Positions 31,950-43,559 are shown, numbered from the stretch's first letter. The stretch: 64,000 nt of DNA from Brachypodium distachyon (GCF_000005505.3 NC_016135.3:16276613-16340612), one strand, 5' to 3'. The notes: a model not told the origin generated them from the letters alone. A program made the numbers and translations.

Positions 31950-34914
31950 CCTTTTTGTTGATTCCAGTATATTTCTGTAGTCCAGAGATTCATCAGGCAT
32001 GGGGCATGACAATACAGAGCCAGATGTTCCCTGGTGTTGGAAGACAGGAAAGCAGATGCTAGTGATGGAAAGGCATAAATGCGCGTATCCGAACAGGAAA
32101 GTTCTTTTACCGGTATTGAACTGTGAGTGCAGTCCATAATGATTATGAAAGAAATGTACCTCTGTGATCTCCTGGACATAAATGCATTTCCAGATTAGCA
32201 CTTGCTTCAAATCCTCATTATCTTTGCTGGTTGTCTCCAAATGGACCTTCTAAACCATTTGAAGCCTTGGAATTGACAAGAACCTCTATTGCCTTTTTTA
32301 TACAGAGCTTTCCCATAAAGGCATCAGCACAGGGAATAGACAGATATACTATAAACCTGTGAGTGAGATTGTCTTGTGTAGGAAGTTGCATATGGTAGCC
32401 GGTAATGATAGATTGATAGGAAATAACTTACATCCCAGGAGGGCATACTGCTACATTGCTGCCCAACTGAAACACCCGAAGAGCTGCAACCTGCTGCTCT
32501 TGTAGAGCTGAAATGGAGGAAACAGGTGGCATAAAAAATCAGCCATGACCAGTTCAAGGACCGCAAACATAAACACAGAGGGGAAACAATTTTTCTTACA
32601 TTTTGGTGGAAAAACAACCAGAACATTGGACGAACCCAGTTTCACAGACCTTCTAAATATGCATATTCCCCTAGCAACTTTTCTTGGTGGGTTTGAGTCT
32701 GAAGCGTCAGATGGCAAATCCAAGGAAGGAATTTTGTATGACGGATCAAGTATCAACTGCTGGCACAGAATATCCTGACCAGATGCCAACCTGGTGCCTA
32801 TACAGTGCTGTTTTTTCTGATCAAGAGTGATGATTATTGGAGGTTGCTAACAAAGGGTTACAAAAATTACAGACATGTGCAATAAAACACTAAAGCATAA
32901 AACATCTTTCATTTGTGGAATATAAAAAAACAGAAACAAAACGATCACTCTTCTGCTGATACTGGTAATTGATCTAGAGCATTGAAATCTACAACCAGAC
33001 CCATCACCAGTTTATCCTACGCAAGAAAGCTCCCATGCCTCTACTTCTAACCATGCTCTTCATGAAGCCTTAGCGGTACAAAGGCTTCCGAGAATTGCTC
33101 TTGTCTTGCCTTGAGCTCATGAGCAATAGATGTAAATATACCTCGTCTCTGTACAAACTTGTCTTCTTAAATTCAATGGTGATAAGAGATTTTTCCTAAT
33201 ATTATCCTTTCTATCTCTGATGAACCAAGTGAGCTTCCTAAATTCTATGCCGATTTCTAACATGCGTTTGAGCAGGACAGTAAAAGCTATTGATTGAAAT
33301 GTACATAAAGTAAGCAAGACACAATACAGGATCTATTCGGTAAAGGCAAACAAATAACCACAAGAACATACCCAGCATAGAGCATAGATTTTATCATACC
33401 TTATCCATTAGAAGTCCTGTGACAGGCATCCGCAGCACCTGATTGACAGAAGAGAGAGATTGCCCGATGATAAGTAACAAAAGGATCATAAAAGATAATA
33501 GTTTAGAGGGTAGTTTCTCCAATATTTTTGTTACAAATGAGTGCAAGCCATTCCTGTAGAGAGGTGTCAAACCGTCGTTACCAAATGATAGGTTGGCATT
33601 AGACTGAAAGAGACTTCAAAATCATGGGTCATAGAAAGTTGACACACCGCTATGTCATTAACACAGAAATAAATAAGCCAACATTAGAGGTAAGATCAGA
33701 ACCAGTTATAGTTTGAAGGTATCATCATCTTACATATAGGGCACCCTTAACAGCAGCAAAACGACAGAACGCTTGAGGCAGCTCACCATGCCCATACATA
33801 GGGTAGATGAAAGCACCTTGTGCATTAGCAAACCTATATAGTAAAGATAATAAGTATATGTAAAAAGATTGTACCAGCATGGCACTGATTTTAGTTCCCA
33901 CGTGTTAGACTACTCATATTACTAAAGCTAAATAAAGTTTATAAAGTTTTACATCATAGATGGTCTTTCCAAGGAGGGCTGAAAGACGCAAACTAACCTC
34001 CCAGTGGAGTTGAAATGAAGAGTTACATTCTTGATTCCATCTCTCGTCGTTAGTAACTTTTCGCAAGAGTCTGCGGCATCTTGGTCGTAGTCTGCCATCA
34101 CAATTGCATATAACATAACCCTGTAAATAATATGCAGCAGCCCGTCTTAGTCACACCACTGCTGACAATAGAGAGACCACTTGAAAATGCTCTTACTTAC
34201 GCTATCATCTTGCGTGGAAGGTGTTGTTTCTTGAGAAATTCAATGAATGGGAGATTGAGGTCCTCCTCAGATATCTTCTTGCCAGCAGAAGCTTCCATGT
34301 CATCATTACAGGACACTGACGTGGCGGTAATGTTGCGACTCTACAAGCTTGAAGAAGGCATTCAGGTAGTACTTCTGTAAATAAAACTGTTTTTTGTCTA
34401 AACACTTGAGTGCGGTGTCCTGAAGCAGGAAGATGGCTTCCCTCGATTCCGGAACTGGGCAGAGCTCACCATCCCAGTAGATAAGGGTGCCCCCGTCGAG
34501 GCTCTTGAACTCCACATGGTTGCTGCCCCCTGACCTGAGAAGAAGGTCCACGGCCTCGTCGGCACAGTAGAGCACCCTGGGACCCACCAGGTCGACCGTG
34601 AAGCGTTTGGATCCTGGTTCGGGAACCGTTCCCGAGGTCTCCATCTCCGAGTACAAGCTCCGGCGCTGGAGATGGATGATGGTGGTTTCTGTGGTTGATG
34701 GGTTTGTGGACGAGGAGTCGATGAGAAAGGAAGGGACGGAAAGGGGCGGGAGGGACGAGGAAAGGGAGCCGTAGAACGGATTGGGGTCGACGTGGAGGAC
34801 GGTTTTGCCGGCGGCCGCGCAGGCGGCGGCGAGGACGGCCTCCGGGAGACCGGTGCCGCAGAGAACTACATCGAACGATGTGGGCTCGATGGTTGGGTAG
34901 TCGGCGGCGGCCAT
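31950..34914 (-). pseudogene. REP: Rab escort protein gene, frameshifted, last exon missing
   Basis: Eight exons on the minus strand: 34914-34201, 34120-33998, 33833-33734, 33438-33400, 32816-32600, 32507-32432, 32356-32160 and 32030-31950. All splice borders are GT-AG with matching phases. The product is the GDI-like escort protein that presents Rab GTPases to geranylgeranyl transferase. Landmarks are FDVVLCGTGLPEAVLAAACA (dinucleotide-fold start), VDPNPFYG, YPMYGHGELPQAFCR, LRMPVTGLLMDK and the C-terminal SCPMPDESLDYRNILE. Two indels break it: near 34335 after FFKLVES and near 32245 after ASNGLEG, each equal to +1 or -2. Exon 1 also contains an in-frame stretch (about 34402-34373) that looks like an intron shrunk to 30 bases. 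The acidic last exon is absent. Confidence 0.82.
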
Positions 34915-35000
34915 GGATACAGGTTACCGGCAGATCTCGGAATCAGCTGGTCTTCGATTTGGGAGTTGGATTTGGGATTCTTTGCCGCCGGTCGGTCTTA

Positions 35001-35174
35001 GGTGACGTTTGTTTGGGCTTCTCCTTCGGTATTTTAGCAATCTCAAAAGCACTTCTCCCGCATTTTTAGAGCACGTCCGGAGGTGTTTCTCAGCTTCATG
35101 TGTAAACGGGAGAAGTGCTTTTGAGATTGCTAAAAAGACTAAAAGCTGAAGCAGAAGCCCAAATAAACAGGGCC
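35001..35174. mobile_element. Tourist-like foldback MITE
   Basis: The left arm contains GTTTGTTTGGGCTTCTCC and AGCAATCTCAAAAGCACTTC. The right arm is its inverse, ending AAATAAACAGGGCC. TTA flanks both ends (34998-35000 and 35175-35177), as in PIF/Harbinger-type MITEs. It sits about 90 bp upstream of the Rab-escort ATG. Confidence 0.85.
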
Positions 35175-35525
35175 TTAATAGTTATTAGTACTAGCACGTT
35201 ACCTTTTTTTTTTGCGTCCGACGCTAGGACATATTGGGGTGTCGACGCTCGTTTGATGCCCCGTCGCGACCTAGCCGCACCACCGCACAAACGGCAGCAC
35301 TCAAAAAATACCATTCAAATAAAGTTTTGCCGCCACTTCACAGGCTGGACCAAATCACCAAATCGTCCAAATTTATCACAAGTTTCGGTGATCAAAATAA
35401 CATCTAATTTAAATAAAGTGAAACACTCTGCCCCTTCGTCATCCACCGGCGTTGATGGAACTTCTGAGCTCACCGGTGGTGTAAAAGTGGTCGGCATTGC
35501 TGTTTCGAGCGGTGATGGCGCCTAT
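35175..35525. other. Unassigned sequence between MITE and E3
   Basis: No recognisable gene or repeat ends. An open frame runs through it into the E3 accessory ORF, but only the part after about 35526 matches the E4 accessory gene. Its lower half is AT-rich, so the ORF extension is probably fortuitous. Confidence 0.45.
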
Positions 35526-35526
35526 G

Positions 35527-36068
35527 GAGTTGTCAAGGCCGGCAACGATGTCGCGGTCAAGACCGCGGAGCTTGCAACGCTGGACAGCAACCTCCGCAAG
35601 GCCAAGAAGGCCGCGCATGATGCCCGGCTCCACCATGGCACGCTGATCGGGCAGCGGCAGATAGAGACCGAGAAGCGGCTCAAGATCGCCCAAGCGCTGC
35701 GCGACTTGCTGCCCCGGTCTGAGTTGCAGGCCGCGACGGTGGACGGCATAGACGTCTCAACGCTGATCCCCTTCTTCTCCGACCTGGTGGGGATGCTTGG
35801 GGCGCTTGACGTCTGGATCGCCCAGTATGGCGCCAACGAGGTTGCCAACTGCGCCCGGGAGGTTGCCGGGACGATCCTCCCGAGGATACACCTCCGGGAC
35901 CCGGAGTTCCCCTTCGAGTCCCTGCTGGATGCCTGGTCGGACAACGAGGACGAGCCCACCCACACCCAAGCGGTGTGCGAGTTCATCGACCAGGTGGTCG
36001 AGCGGATGCAGCGGAAGCTGGACCCCGAGCCGTCCCCGGAGCCCCCGGCGGAGGACGCCGGCAACTAG
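35527..36068 (+). pseudogene. E3 antisense accessory gene, C-terminal half
   Basis: Codons aligned with the E4 accessory gene begin at about 35527 (VKAGNDVAVKT). The segment holds the end of the coiled coil (LDSNLRKAKKAAHDARLHHG), IGQRQIETEKRLKIA, the helical block IPFFSDLVGMLGALDVWIA, and an acidic end (EPSPEPPAEDAGN), with TAG at 36066-36068. The reading frame is intact over this span, better preserved than E3 pol. The 5' exons are lost. It points towards the pol 3' end. Confidence 0.75.
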
Positions 36069-36677
36069 TTGCCGCAGCCTCCTGCCGGTCCTTGCTGCTT
36101 TCCTGTTTATCTTCTTTTGTTCTTGTCCTGCAAGTGTAATGCATTGCGCTGTTTGAACAATTACATTTTGATTAGTCCATGTAATCATTCAGTACTTAGT
36201 TAATCAAGCTCTTTAATTTGCTTAATTCTTGTTCCTTGTTCCCGGGGCTGCCTCGCGGGGCGGCTCCCTTAGCCTTTGCGTGTTGTGCCTTGTGTTGCCG
36301 GGGACTCGCGCGCCTCACCCTTGACCGAACCAGGGACCCGGGACGGACCCGCAGTGCCGACCTGGGGTCAAGCGGTAGCGGCGAGCCACTCCCCTTACGG
36401 GGTAACTACTCCCTTCCTTTTCCCGGTTGCGCTCTAAGTCGTTCCATGGCCGAGACGCCCTTTTTATAGGCGTGGGGGGAGGGCTTTGCCACCGCGCGCG
36501 ATGGATCAGCGCAGCACCTGTGGCGCCTCACCTAAACAAGGTAACCTTAAAATTCAGGGAGAAGCACTTATCTTTATTCACAATAACTAGTGGTTTACAC
36601 ACGGGGGCTGCCCGGACACACTAGTTCGAGAGGTATGCATCGGCAGCATCACCTGAGGGTCGGGCACCGCCGCTTCA
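36069..36677. other. E3 spacer between accessory gene and integrase 3' ends
   Basis: This region lies between two convergent stops. The part 36210-36420 matches 61600-61880 of E4 inverted, and 36540-36670 matches 59915-60050. It includes a TTTATTC (AATAAA on the pol strand) near 36573. A TATA-like CCTATAAAAA lies at 36480-36471 on the pol strand. No ORF. Confidence 0.7.
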
Positions 36678-37560
36678 CAGGTAGAACTTGCGCAGGTGCT
36701 CAATATTCCAACTATTTTGCACCGGCAAGCCATCTTCGGTTTCCAGCCGGACAGCCCCCGGCTTGGTCACCTGCACTACCCGGAAGGCCCCCTCCCATTT
36801 CGGAGTCAACTTGTTCCTGGCCTTCGTTCCTTGTATCCGACGCAGGACAAGGTCTCCGTTCTCGAGCCCCCGGGGACGGACTCGCCTGTCGTGGTAACGA
36901 CGGAGTCCCTGCTGGTAGCGCGCCGCTGGCACAGCAGCCCGGCATCGAAGCTCTTCGATGAAGTTTAGATCGTCAACCCTTTGCTCGTGTTGGCTGGTGT
37001 TGCCGTACGCGCGTACTCGGGGAGATCTGTGCTTGAGCTCGAGGGGCAGCACCGCTTCTGCCTTGTAGACAAGGGCGAAAGGGGTTTCGCCCGTTGCCCG
37101 ACTGGGTGTGGTCCTGGTTGACCACAGCACGGGCTGGAGTTCTTCAACCTAGTGTTTTCCGTGGCCTTTGAGTTTGTCAAAGGTTCTCGTCTTGAGCGCC
37201 CGCAGCACTTCGGCGTTAGCTCGCTTCGCTTGCCCGTTACTCCTCGGGTGAGCAACGGACGCGAAGTGCAACTTTGTGCCCATGCCCTCGCAGTAGGCTT
37301 GGAACACCGTGCTCGTGAATTGCGTGCCATTGTCAGTGATGATGCCGTTAGGCACACCAAACCGGCACACAATGTTCTTGAAAAACTTGATGGCCGCCTG
37401 GGCGGTCACCTTCTGCACTGGTTCCACTTCCACCCACTTGAAGAACTTGTCGATGGCCGCGAACAAATACTCATAGCCATCGACCGCCCTCGGCAACTTG
37501 TCGACGATATCCAGCCCCTAGACCGCGAGTGGCCACAAGGCCGGGATGACATGCAAGGCC
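36678..37560 (-). pseudogene. E3 integrase
   Basis: The DDE core is visible as LDIVDKLPRA, IITDNGTQFTS and RSNGQAKRANAEV, where the glutamate position reads Lys (QAK instead of QAE). The C-terminal part ends NIEHLRKFYL. TAG replaces the Trp codon at 37520-37518 and again at 37152-37150; both look like TGG to TAG. The zinc-binding N-terminal part is in the preceding frame (CSHHVASRALAG, CEACQVHS). Confidence 0.78.
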
Positions 37561-39030
37561 TGCGCCGGCTGGTTGCATTTCTTCGAGTGGACCTGGCACG
37601 CTTCGCACGTCTTCACCAACTGCTCCGCGTCGGCCAGGGCCATGGGCCAGTAAAAACCGTGCCGAAACGCCTTGCCGGCTAGGGCCCGGGAGGCCACATG
37701 GTGGGAGCATCTGCCTCGATGAATCTCCTCCAACAGCACACGCCCTTCGTCTTGCGGCACGCAGATGAGCTTGACCCCATTCGCACGCCTGCGGTAGAGG
37801 TTTCCATCCACCACAGTGTACATTTTGGCTTGCCGCGCCACTCGCTCCGCGGCAACGACATCTTCCGGGAGGGCCTCCCCCTTCATGTAGCGGGCGATTT
37901 CCACCGCCCAGGGAGGGGTCTCCCTGCCAACGCACGCCGCTATGTCAGCGGCATGGACCCCCGCTGTCCCTGGCTTGGGGGCGACTGAAGGAGCCGCTTG
38001 CTTCTGGCAGAACACCCCCGCCGGGGGCTTCTGGCGCTCTGCTACCATCTTGGACAGCTCATCAGCCGCGAAGTTGTCTTTCCGCTTGACGTGGTCGAAC
38101 CGCAAACCCTTGAACTTGCATTCTAGCTTGCGGACTTCCTCCACGTACGGTGCCATCTGCAGGCAGTCGTAGTCCTTGTTCACCTGGTTGATCATGAGCT
38201 GGGAGTCCCTGCGAACAATCAGGCGCTTGATGTCGAGGGCGATCGCTGCCCGTAACCCGGCGAGCAAACCCTCGTACTCCGCCGTGTTGTTGGTGGAGTT
38301 CGGGAAATCGAGTTGGACAGCAAACCTCAGCTGGCCCCCTGTTGGTGACTCGATGACGACCCCGGCGCCAGCTCCTTGGAGACTGAACGCGCCGTCAAAG
38401 TAAAGGACCCAGTGGCCCTCGTCCAGCTTGCCGGGCAGGCTGGTCTCTGGCTCATTCTCTTCCACGCTTGTCGACGTCCATTCCGCAACGAAGTCCGCCA
38501 GGGCCGCACTCTTGATGCTCTTGGAGTTGGCAAAAAGGAGGTCAAACTTTGACAGCTCCATCCTCCATTCGGCCACCCTTCCGGTAGCTTCATGGTTGGT
38601 GAGGGCTCGCTCCAGGCAGAACTCCGAGACCACCGTGACGCGGTGCGCCTGGAAGTAGCGGTTCAGCATGCGGGACGCGAGCAGAACCCCCAGAAGGAGC
38701 TTCTGCACTTGCGGGTACCTCGTTCGGGCGTCGCGCAACACCGTACTAACGAAGTACACCGGGTGTTGCACTAGCCGCTTGCGCGGTGCTGGGGTTGCCA
38801 GCTTGGGGGTGGTCCCCGGGTCCGAGGCGGTTGCTGGGGGCCGCTCAGCCCCCTGCCCAGCAGCCTCAGTCCCCGGAACGTCTTCCTCCCTCTCGGCAAC
38901 CAGCACCGAGCTGACCACCTGGTCAGTCGCTGCTAGGTAGAGCAGTAGCGGCTCGCCCGGCTTGGGGGCGACGAGGACGGGCGGCGACCTCAGGTACTGC
39001 TTGAGTTCCCGAAATGCCACTTCGGCCTCG
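37561..39030 (-). pseudogene. E3 RNase H and linker to integrase
   Basis: A long open frame carries LLLYLAATDQVVSSVL, the RNase H acidic residues in LYFDGAFS, TAEYEGL, RRDSQL and AADELSK, and the integrase zinc motif. The usual GDSQL reads RDSQL, but the catalytic Asp is kept. The frame continues to the stop at 37518. Confidence 0.78.
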
Positions 39031-39922
39031 GGGGTCCGGTCAACCGGACCTTTTTCTTCATTACCTTGAAGAAAGGCAGGGCGCGTTCGCCCAGCCTTGA
39101 GATGAAGCGGCCCAACGCGGCAACGCAACCGTTGAGGCGCTGGACATCCTTCACCTTGCGGGGAGCCTCCATCTTCTCGATAGCCTCTATCTTCCGCGGG
39201 TTGGCTTGTATCCCTCTGTGAGAAACCAAGAAACCCAGAAGCTGGCCCGAGTCCACACCAAAGGTGCACTTCTCAGGGTTCAGCTTGAGTTCGATCCTGC
39301 GGAGGTTGTCAAACGTCTCCCGCAGGTCATCAATCAACGAGTCCCCACGCTTGGACTTGATGACGATGTCGTCCATGTAGGCCTCCACGTTTCGGCCTAG
39401 CTGGGGTCCCAAACACTCGCGCAGCGCACGTTGGAATGTTGAGCCCGCGTTCTTCAACTCAAAAGGCATGCATGTGTAACAGTAGCAGCCAACCGGGATG
39501 ATGAACGTTGTTTTCTCCTCGTCTTCGACTGCCATCTTGATTTGATGGTAGCCCGAAAAAGCATCCAAAAAGCTCAGCAGATCGCAACCAGCAGTGGAAT
39601 CGACTATTTGATCAATGCGAGGTACAGGGAGACGATCCTTGGGACACGCACGGTTTAGATCAGTAAAATCTACACACATGCGGAGCTTATTCCCCGCCTT
39701 GGGTACTACTACAGGGTTAGCTAACCAAGTGGGGTACAGAACTTCCCTGATAGCCCCGGTAGCCTTGAGCTTGTCCATTTCTTGCTTGATGAAATCCTTC
39801 CGCTCCTGCGCCTGCCGGCGGATCTTCTGCTTGACGGGGCGGGCGTCCGGGCGCACCGCGAGTCGATGCTCAATCACCTCCCTGGGGACTCCGGGAAGAT
39901 CCGACGGCTCCCAAGCGAACAC
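38990..39922 (-). pseudogene. E3 reverse transcriptase
   Basis: The motifs run in order: DARPVKQKIRRQ, WLANPVVVPKAG, LRMCVDFTDLNRACPKD, FLDAFSGYHQIKM, CYTCMPFELKNAGSTFQ and YMDDIVIKSK. The catalytic YMDD is intact. The frame breaks near 39050 where the connection begins. Protease precedes it in another frame, separated by a TAG at about 39963. Confidence 0.82.
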
Positions 39923-39961
39923 GTCGGCATTCTCCCGGAGGAAGGTGATGAGGGCACTTTC

Positions 39962-40612
39962 CTATTCGGCAGTAAGGTTCGCACCGACGGTGACGGTGCG
40001 TTCCTTGTTGCCGGCTTGGAGGGGCAGCTTCTTCACCTTGGCGGCCTCCTCCCAGAGCTTCTGGCCCTTGTAGGGGCACGAGCTCGAGCCTGCACTTCCC
40101 CCGGCAAGCTCTTGCGGGGCAGCGCGGGCCTTCTTCGTTGCCGGGCCATCGCCCGGCGAGCCTTCGTCCACGGCGATGTCTTCATCACCGGTGTCGGCTG
40201 CGGCGGCGGCCCTGACGCACCAAGCCGCGTCATTGAGGTCGCACCTGATGGAGAGAACTCCATACACGGACGGCATCTTCATCACGCCGTAGGCGTAATT
40301 CGTAGGCCAACCAAGGATCCCGTTGTAGGGCAACGGGGTGTGAGCCACGTCGAACACTATGTGCTCGGTCCGAAATGCTTCCCGAGACCCGAAGGTCACC
40401 GGCAGCGTGATGCGCCCCAGGGGGCGCATGATCCCAGGGTTCACCCCCCGGAATGGGTCGGTGGGTTTCAGCTGCTCTACCGGCAACTGGAGCTTCTCCA
40501 CCAGCCTGGCGGACAGGAGGTTGAGCCCCGCTCCGTTGTCCACCAGCACCTTGGTCACCGTCATGTTGCTGATGATCAGTGAGACGACAAAGGGTATTAC
40601 CCCTAAACCCAC
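39962..40612 (-). pseudogene. E3 protease region
   Basis: LVDNGAGLNLLSARLVEKLQ gives the aspartic protease active-site position (D-N-G-A). It is followed by FDVAHTPLPYNGILG and an Ala/Asp-rich linker. Its 5' end joins LTR sequence directly at about 40612, so gag and the leader have been deleted. Confidence 0.75.
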
Positions 40613-40925
40613 GTGGCGCCGCTGCTTTGCTCGCTTGGCCCCGCCCTTACGGCGGGAACCGGCGCCCGGGAACCCCCCTTCCCGGCAAGTGGCTTCCCGG
40701 GAGGTTGCCGGGCGGGAACTGGCGCCCGGGAACCCCTCTTCCCGGCAAGCGACTTCCCGGGTGGTGCCCAGGCGGGAATATTCCCCAAAGCCCCGCTAGC
40801 CCTTCCGGGCTGGTAGCTTGCCGGGCAGCCCGCAGTGGCCGCCCGGGGCGAAATCCTTCTAGGAACTCGGCGACGCGACCCACGCGTCGCGCAACGGTGG
40901 TACCCCTGGTGCCACTGGTGCGACA
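40613..40925 (-). repeat. E3 5' LTR, outer 313 bases
   Basis: The run from CCACGTGGCGCCGCTG to GGTGCCACTGGTGCGACA matches 3683-3960 of the E2 LTR. It includes two local direct copies of a GAACTGGCGCCCGGGAACCCC-type unit at about 40668-40760. The inner LTR part is missing. Confidence 0.8.
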
Positions 40926-42410
40926 TTCAGTGCCATACGTGCAAAGGCAGAGGGCATGTCATGAAGGATTGTCCCAATGCGAAGAAAGTGCTGCTCACAA
41001 AGATGGTTATGCCACTGCTGATTCATGTGATGAATCTGAAACTGAGGGGAAATATCCAGCCCACTGCAGATTTGAAACCGGTACACCTTTGAGTTCAGAT
41101 GAAGGAGATGGTGTCAATCTCATGGTTCGCAAAATGGCTCGTGATGACACTCTGGTTGCTGAGAAGTGACAAAGGCACAATGTATTTCAATCCATTTGCA
41201 AGATCAAGAACAAAGATTGCAAGGTAATCATTGACGGTGGAAGCTACAATAACATCATTAGCAATGATCTTGTGCAGGCTTTGGGACTGTCCACATGGCG
41301 ACAACCACACCCCATTATGTGAAATGGCTAAATGGTGTTGGCAAGCTAAAGGTTACCCATCGTGCTAAAGTGCCATTCTCAGTGGGTACTTATGTGGACA
41401 AGGTGATTTGTGATGTGGTTCCAATGCAAGCTTGTCATCTTATTCTAGGAAGGCCCTGGCAATTTGATCATAATGCCACTCATCATGGAAGGTCTGATAA
41501 ATATTCATTCATGCATCATGGAGTGAACCATGTCCTAGAGGCCATGGTGGAAGAGAAAATCAAGGTTGAAATTTTTCCTGAAGTGAGGAAGCCCCCCAAG
41601 AAGACCTCAAAACCGAGGATGGTTTTGCTTGAAGGGAGGGAGGATGATATGGCCCAAGTAATAATCAAGGAAGATAATGTCGCAAACCATGTACTTACCG
41701 ATGTCACATTGCCAGAAAAGCCAAAGGAGGATACCACAATTGTCTACATTGGAGTGATACCACTTCAGATTTCTTGCTCCAAGTTTCCACCTCTTGCCAC
41801 ACCATTCCGGAAGGGTCCAGCATGTGTAGAGCGCAATAATAACTAGTACTTGAAGTCAGCTTGCAGGCGCAACAAACGGAGCATGATTTGAAGGCCTAAG
41901 TGAAAAGATATGAGAGTTCCAATGCAAGGTGATCAGGAATTGATTGCTGCGCGAGGCTCCACAAGTTTCCTCCATTCCAAGGCAGAGCCACACCTTTTTG
42001 AATCTTATTTTGGGTTGCTTTCACATCTAACTAGGAGGGATGTTCCTGGTATAAATTTCCCGACCCTTCTACTTAAGAGGGGGTTCAGATATGAGAGTTG
42101 TAGACACCCACGTGTGGTTGTGCATGTGCTGAGAGCAATCGTGTTCGTTGAGCATTAGCTTTCGTGTGTGGATTGAAGAGTACGTCCTTTGATCTAGATA
42201 GGATCCTGGTGATTCTCCCTTGTGATTCTTCATAGGTTCACAAGTACTATAGTTTGGGTTGCGTCTTTTGTAAACCGAACTAATTATCCACCATCGAATA
42301 TTGAGTGTTGTTTCTGCTGTTCTTGTTGTTTCTTTCGTATCGCGAAAGATCGCCATAACCGCGTCCGCATCAGTCCGGTTCTTCAACCTTCACACCCGCG
42401 ACTCCACTTC
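40926..42410 (+). mobile_element. E9: gypsy fragment, gag zinc knuckle to 3' region
   Basis: The gag knuckle CHTCKGRGHVMKDC (CX2CX4HX4C) is at 40930-40975, cut on its left by the E3 LTR. Protease follows: VIIDGGSYNNIISNDL, VVPMQACHLILGRPWQFD. The frame shifts several times (about 41095, 41165, 41290). RT and integrase are absent. From about 41850 the sequence changes to LTR-like DNA ending near 42400. This lineage differs from the Tat-like elements in the window (CCHC knuckle and DGGS protease). Confidence 0.7.
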
Positions 42411-43220
42411 GTCTGGCGATAGTTCTTCTGCGTTCACTCGAGTGGGATCCCCGAGTCCTTCGTAGGACCACATCGGGTGAACGCAACGTTGCAGCGGCTG
42501 GATCCTCATCCTAGGGAACAGAGCCATGAGGTGAACACCTGTCAGCCCCTGCCCCATAAGGGAGTGCATCCTAGCCATCAGGGAGGCCGCCTCCGACTCC
42601 TCTGCAGGCGTCAGTTCATGGCTCCATGCCGCCGTCTTCTTTACGTTCTTCTTGATTGAAAAGGCAGGAAGACTCGAGTCGGCACCCGAGGCATCATCTT
42701 GGACATAGAACCACTTCGACCTCCAGCTTTGCACAGATTCGCGCTGCTGGAGGGAGAAGTATTTGGCGTCGGATCTCACCTGGAAGTTGATGCTCCCAAC
42801 AGCGTCCGCCTTCTGGCCTTTGATCATAAAGATCCGCTTCCAGAGCCCCCAATGTGGGCTCACCCCCAAGAAACATTCACACGGCGTGATGAAGCACGCG
42901 ACGTGCAAATAAGAGTTGGGGGGAAGATCGTGTAGCTGCAGCCCATAGGCTAACAGCATGGCACGGATAAAGGCGTGAAGTGGAAAAGAAAGTCCCCACA
43001 GCACGTAGTCAATGAAGATAACTCGCTCACCTAGCAGAGGTCGCGGGTACTCCTTTTCCGGGAAGCGGACCCCGTCAGGGCCTCCCGGCAGCAAGCCTTC
43101 ATCCTGAAGTTCCAGGATCTTGATGCGATGGTCAGCCATGCCCGGCCAGGGGATGGCTCCCTTGCCAGCATCTCCCTTGCCAGCGTCGGTCTTCGAACTC
43201 GTGGCCTTTGTCTTGCCCAT
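42390..43220 (-). CDS. E8 antisense accessory protein, first exon
   Basis: The start is taken at MGKTKATSS (43220), not at the upstream ATG (43340), because a TATA box lies only about 20 bases from the latter. The family domain covers about residues 20-150: FIDYVLWGLSFPLHAFIR, LLAYGLQLHDLPPNSYLH, CECFLGVSPHWGLW. It is followed by WRSKWFYVQDD and MRIQPLQRCVHPMW. The frame ends with DEVESRV and TGA at the border with E9 sequence, so later exons are lost. It is the N-terminal part of the same family as 4368-5594. Confidence 0.75.
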   Translation of the reverse strand: MGKTKATSSKTDAGKGDAGKGAIPWPGMADHRIKILELQDEGLLPGGPDGVRFPEKEYPRPLLGERVIFIDYVLWGLSFPLHAFIRAMLLAYGLQLHDLPPNSYLHVACFITPCECFLGVSPHWGLWKRIFMIKGQKADAVGSINFQVRSDAKYFSLQQRESVQSWRSKWFYVQDDASGADSSLPAFSIKKNVKKTAAWSHELTPAEESEAASLMARMHSLMGQGLTGVHLMALFPRMRIQPLQRCVHPMWSYEGLGDPTRVNAEELSPDEVESRV

Positions 43221-43355
43221 CTCTGGATGGTGTAAGCTTCTTGGCCGCTGGGGAAACTCGCGAAAAGTCTTTGGCTGTGGAGGCAGAGAGCTTGAGCACT
43301 TGAGCTTGGGTCGCGAGGAAGAAGAAGGGTAAAAAGGCATTCCCTTTCCACCCTC

Positions 43356-43367
43356 CTTTTTATATAA
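43356..43367 (-). promoter_or_regulatory. TATA box of the E8 accessory gene
   Basis: On the minus strand TTATATAAAAAG lies about 140 bases before the ATG at 43220. It reads into the accessory gene, against the direction of the element, supporting an independent promoter. Confidence 0.6.
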
Positions 43368-43559
43368 TCCGAACCCGGGCGAAGAATCCGTGACGCAAGA
43401 TCCTTATCTTGGCCACGTGTCCCACATCGATCGGGACACAAAACGATGAAAATAGGAACGACGCGTGCCAACAGTGCCTTATTTACTGCGCGAAGTGTGA
43501 TCGTTTTCCCACTGACGCGTGCCAACAGTGCGCCTAGCTGTCAGGCTAGACTGAGCATC

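Larger units (their letters stand above)
35526..40925 (-). mobile_element. E3: truncated gypsy element, same LTR family as E2 and E4
   Basis: The minus-strand order is partial 5' LTR (40925-40613), protease, RT, RNase H, integrase. Then on the plus strand comes the C-terminal half of an accessory gene (35527-36068). Gag, the primer site, most of the 5' LTR and the whole 3' LTR are absent. The LTR end TGTCGCACCAGTGGCACC at 40925 abuts the gag of E9. The family matches E2 by LTR and E4 by pol, accessory protein and spacer. Confidence 0.85.

Noticed and set aside
35115..35525. N-terminal extension of the E3 accessory ORF
   Set aside because: It covers a MITE arm and AT-rich sequence and has no counterpart in the E4 accessory protein.
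43221..43340. Upstream 40-residue extension of the E8 accessory ORF
   Set aside because: The ATG lies only about 20 bases from the TATA box, inside the probable leader. A basic start, MGKTKATSS, fits the family better.
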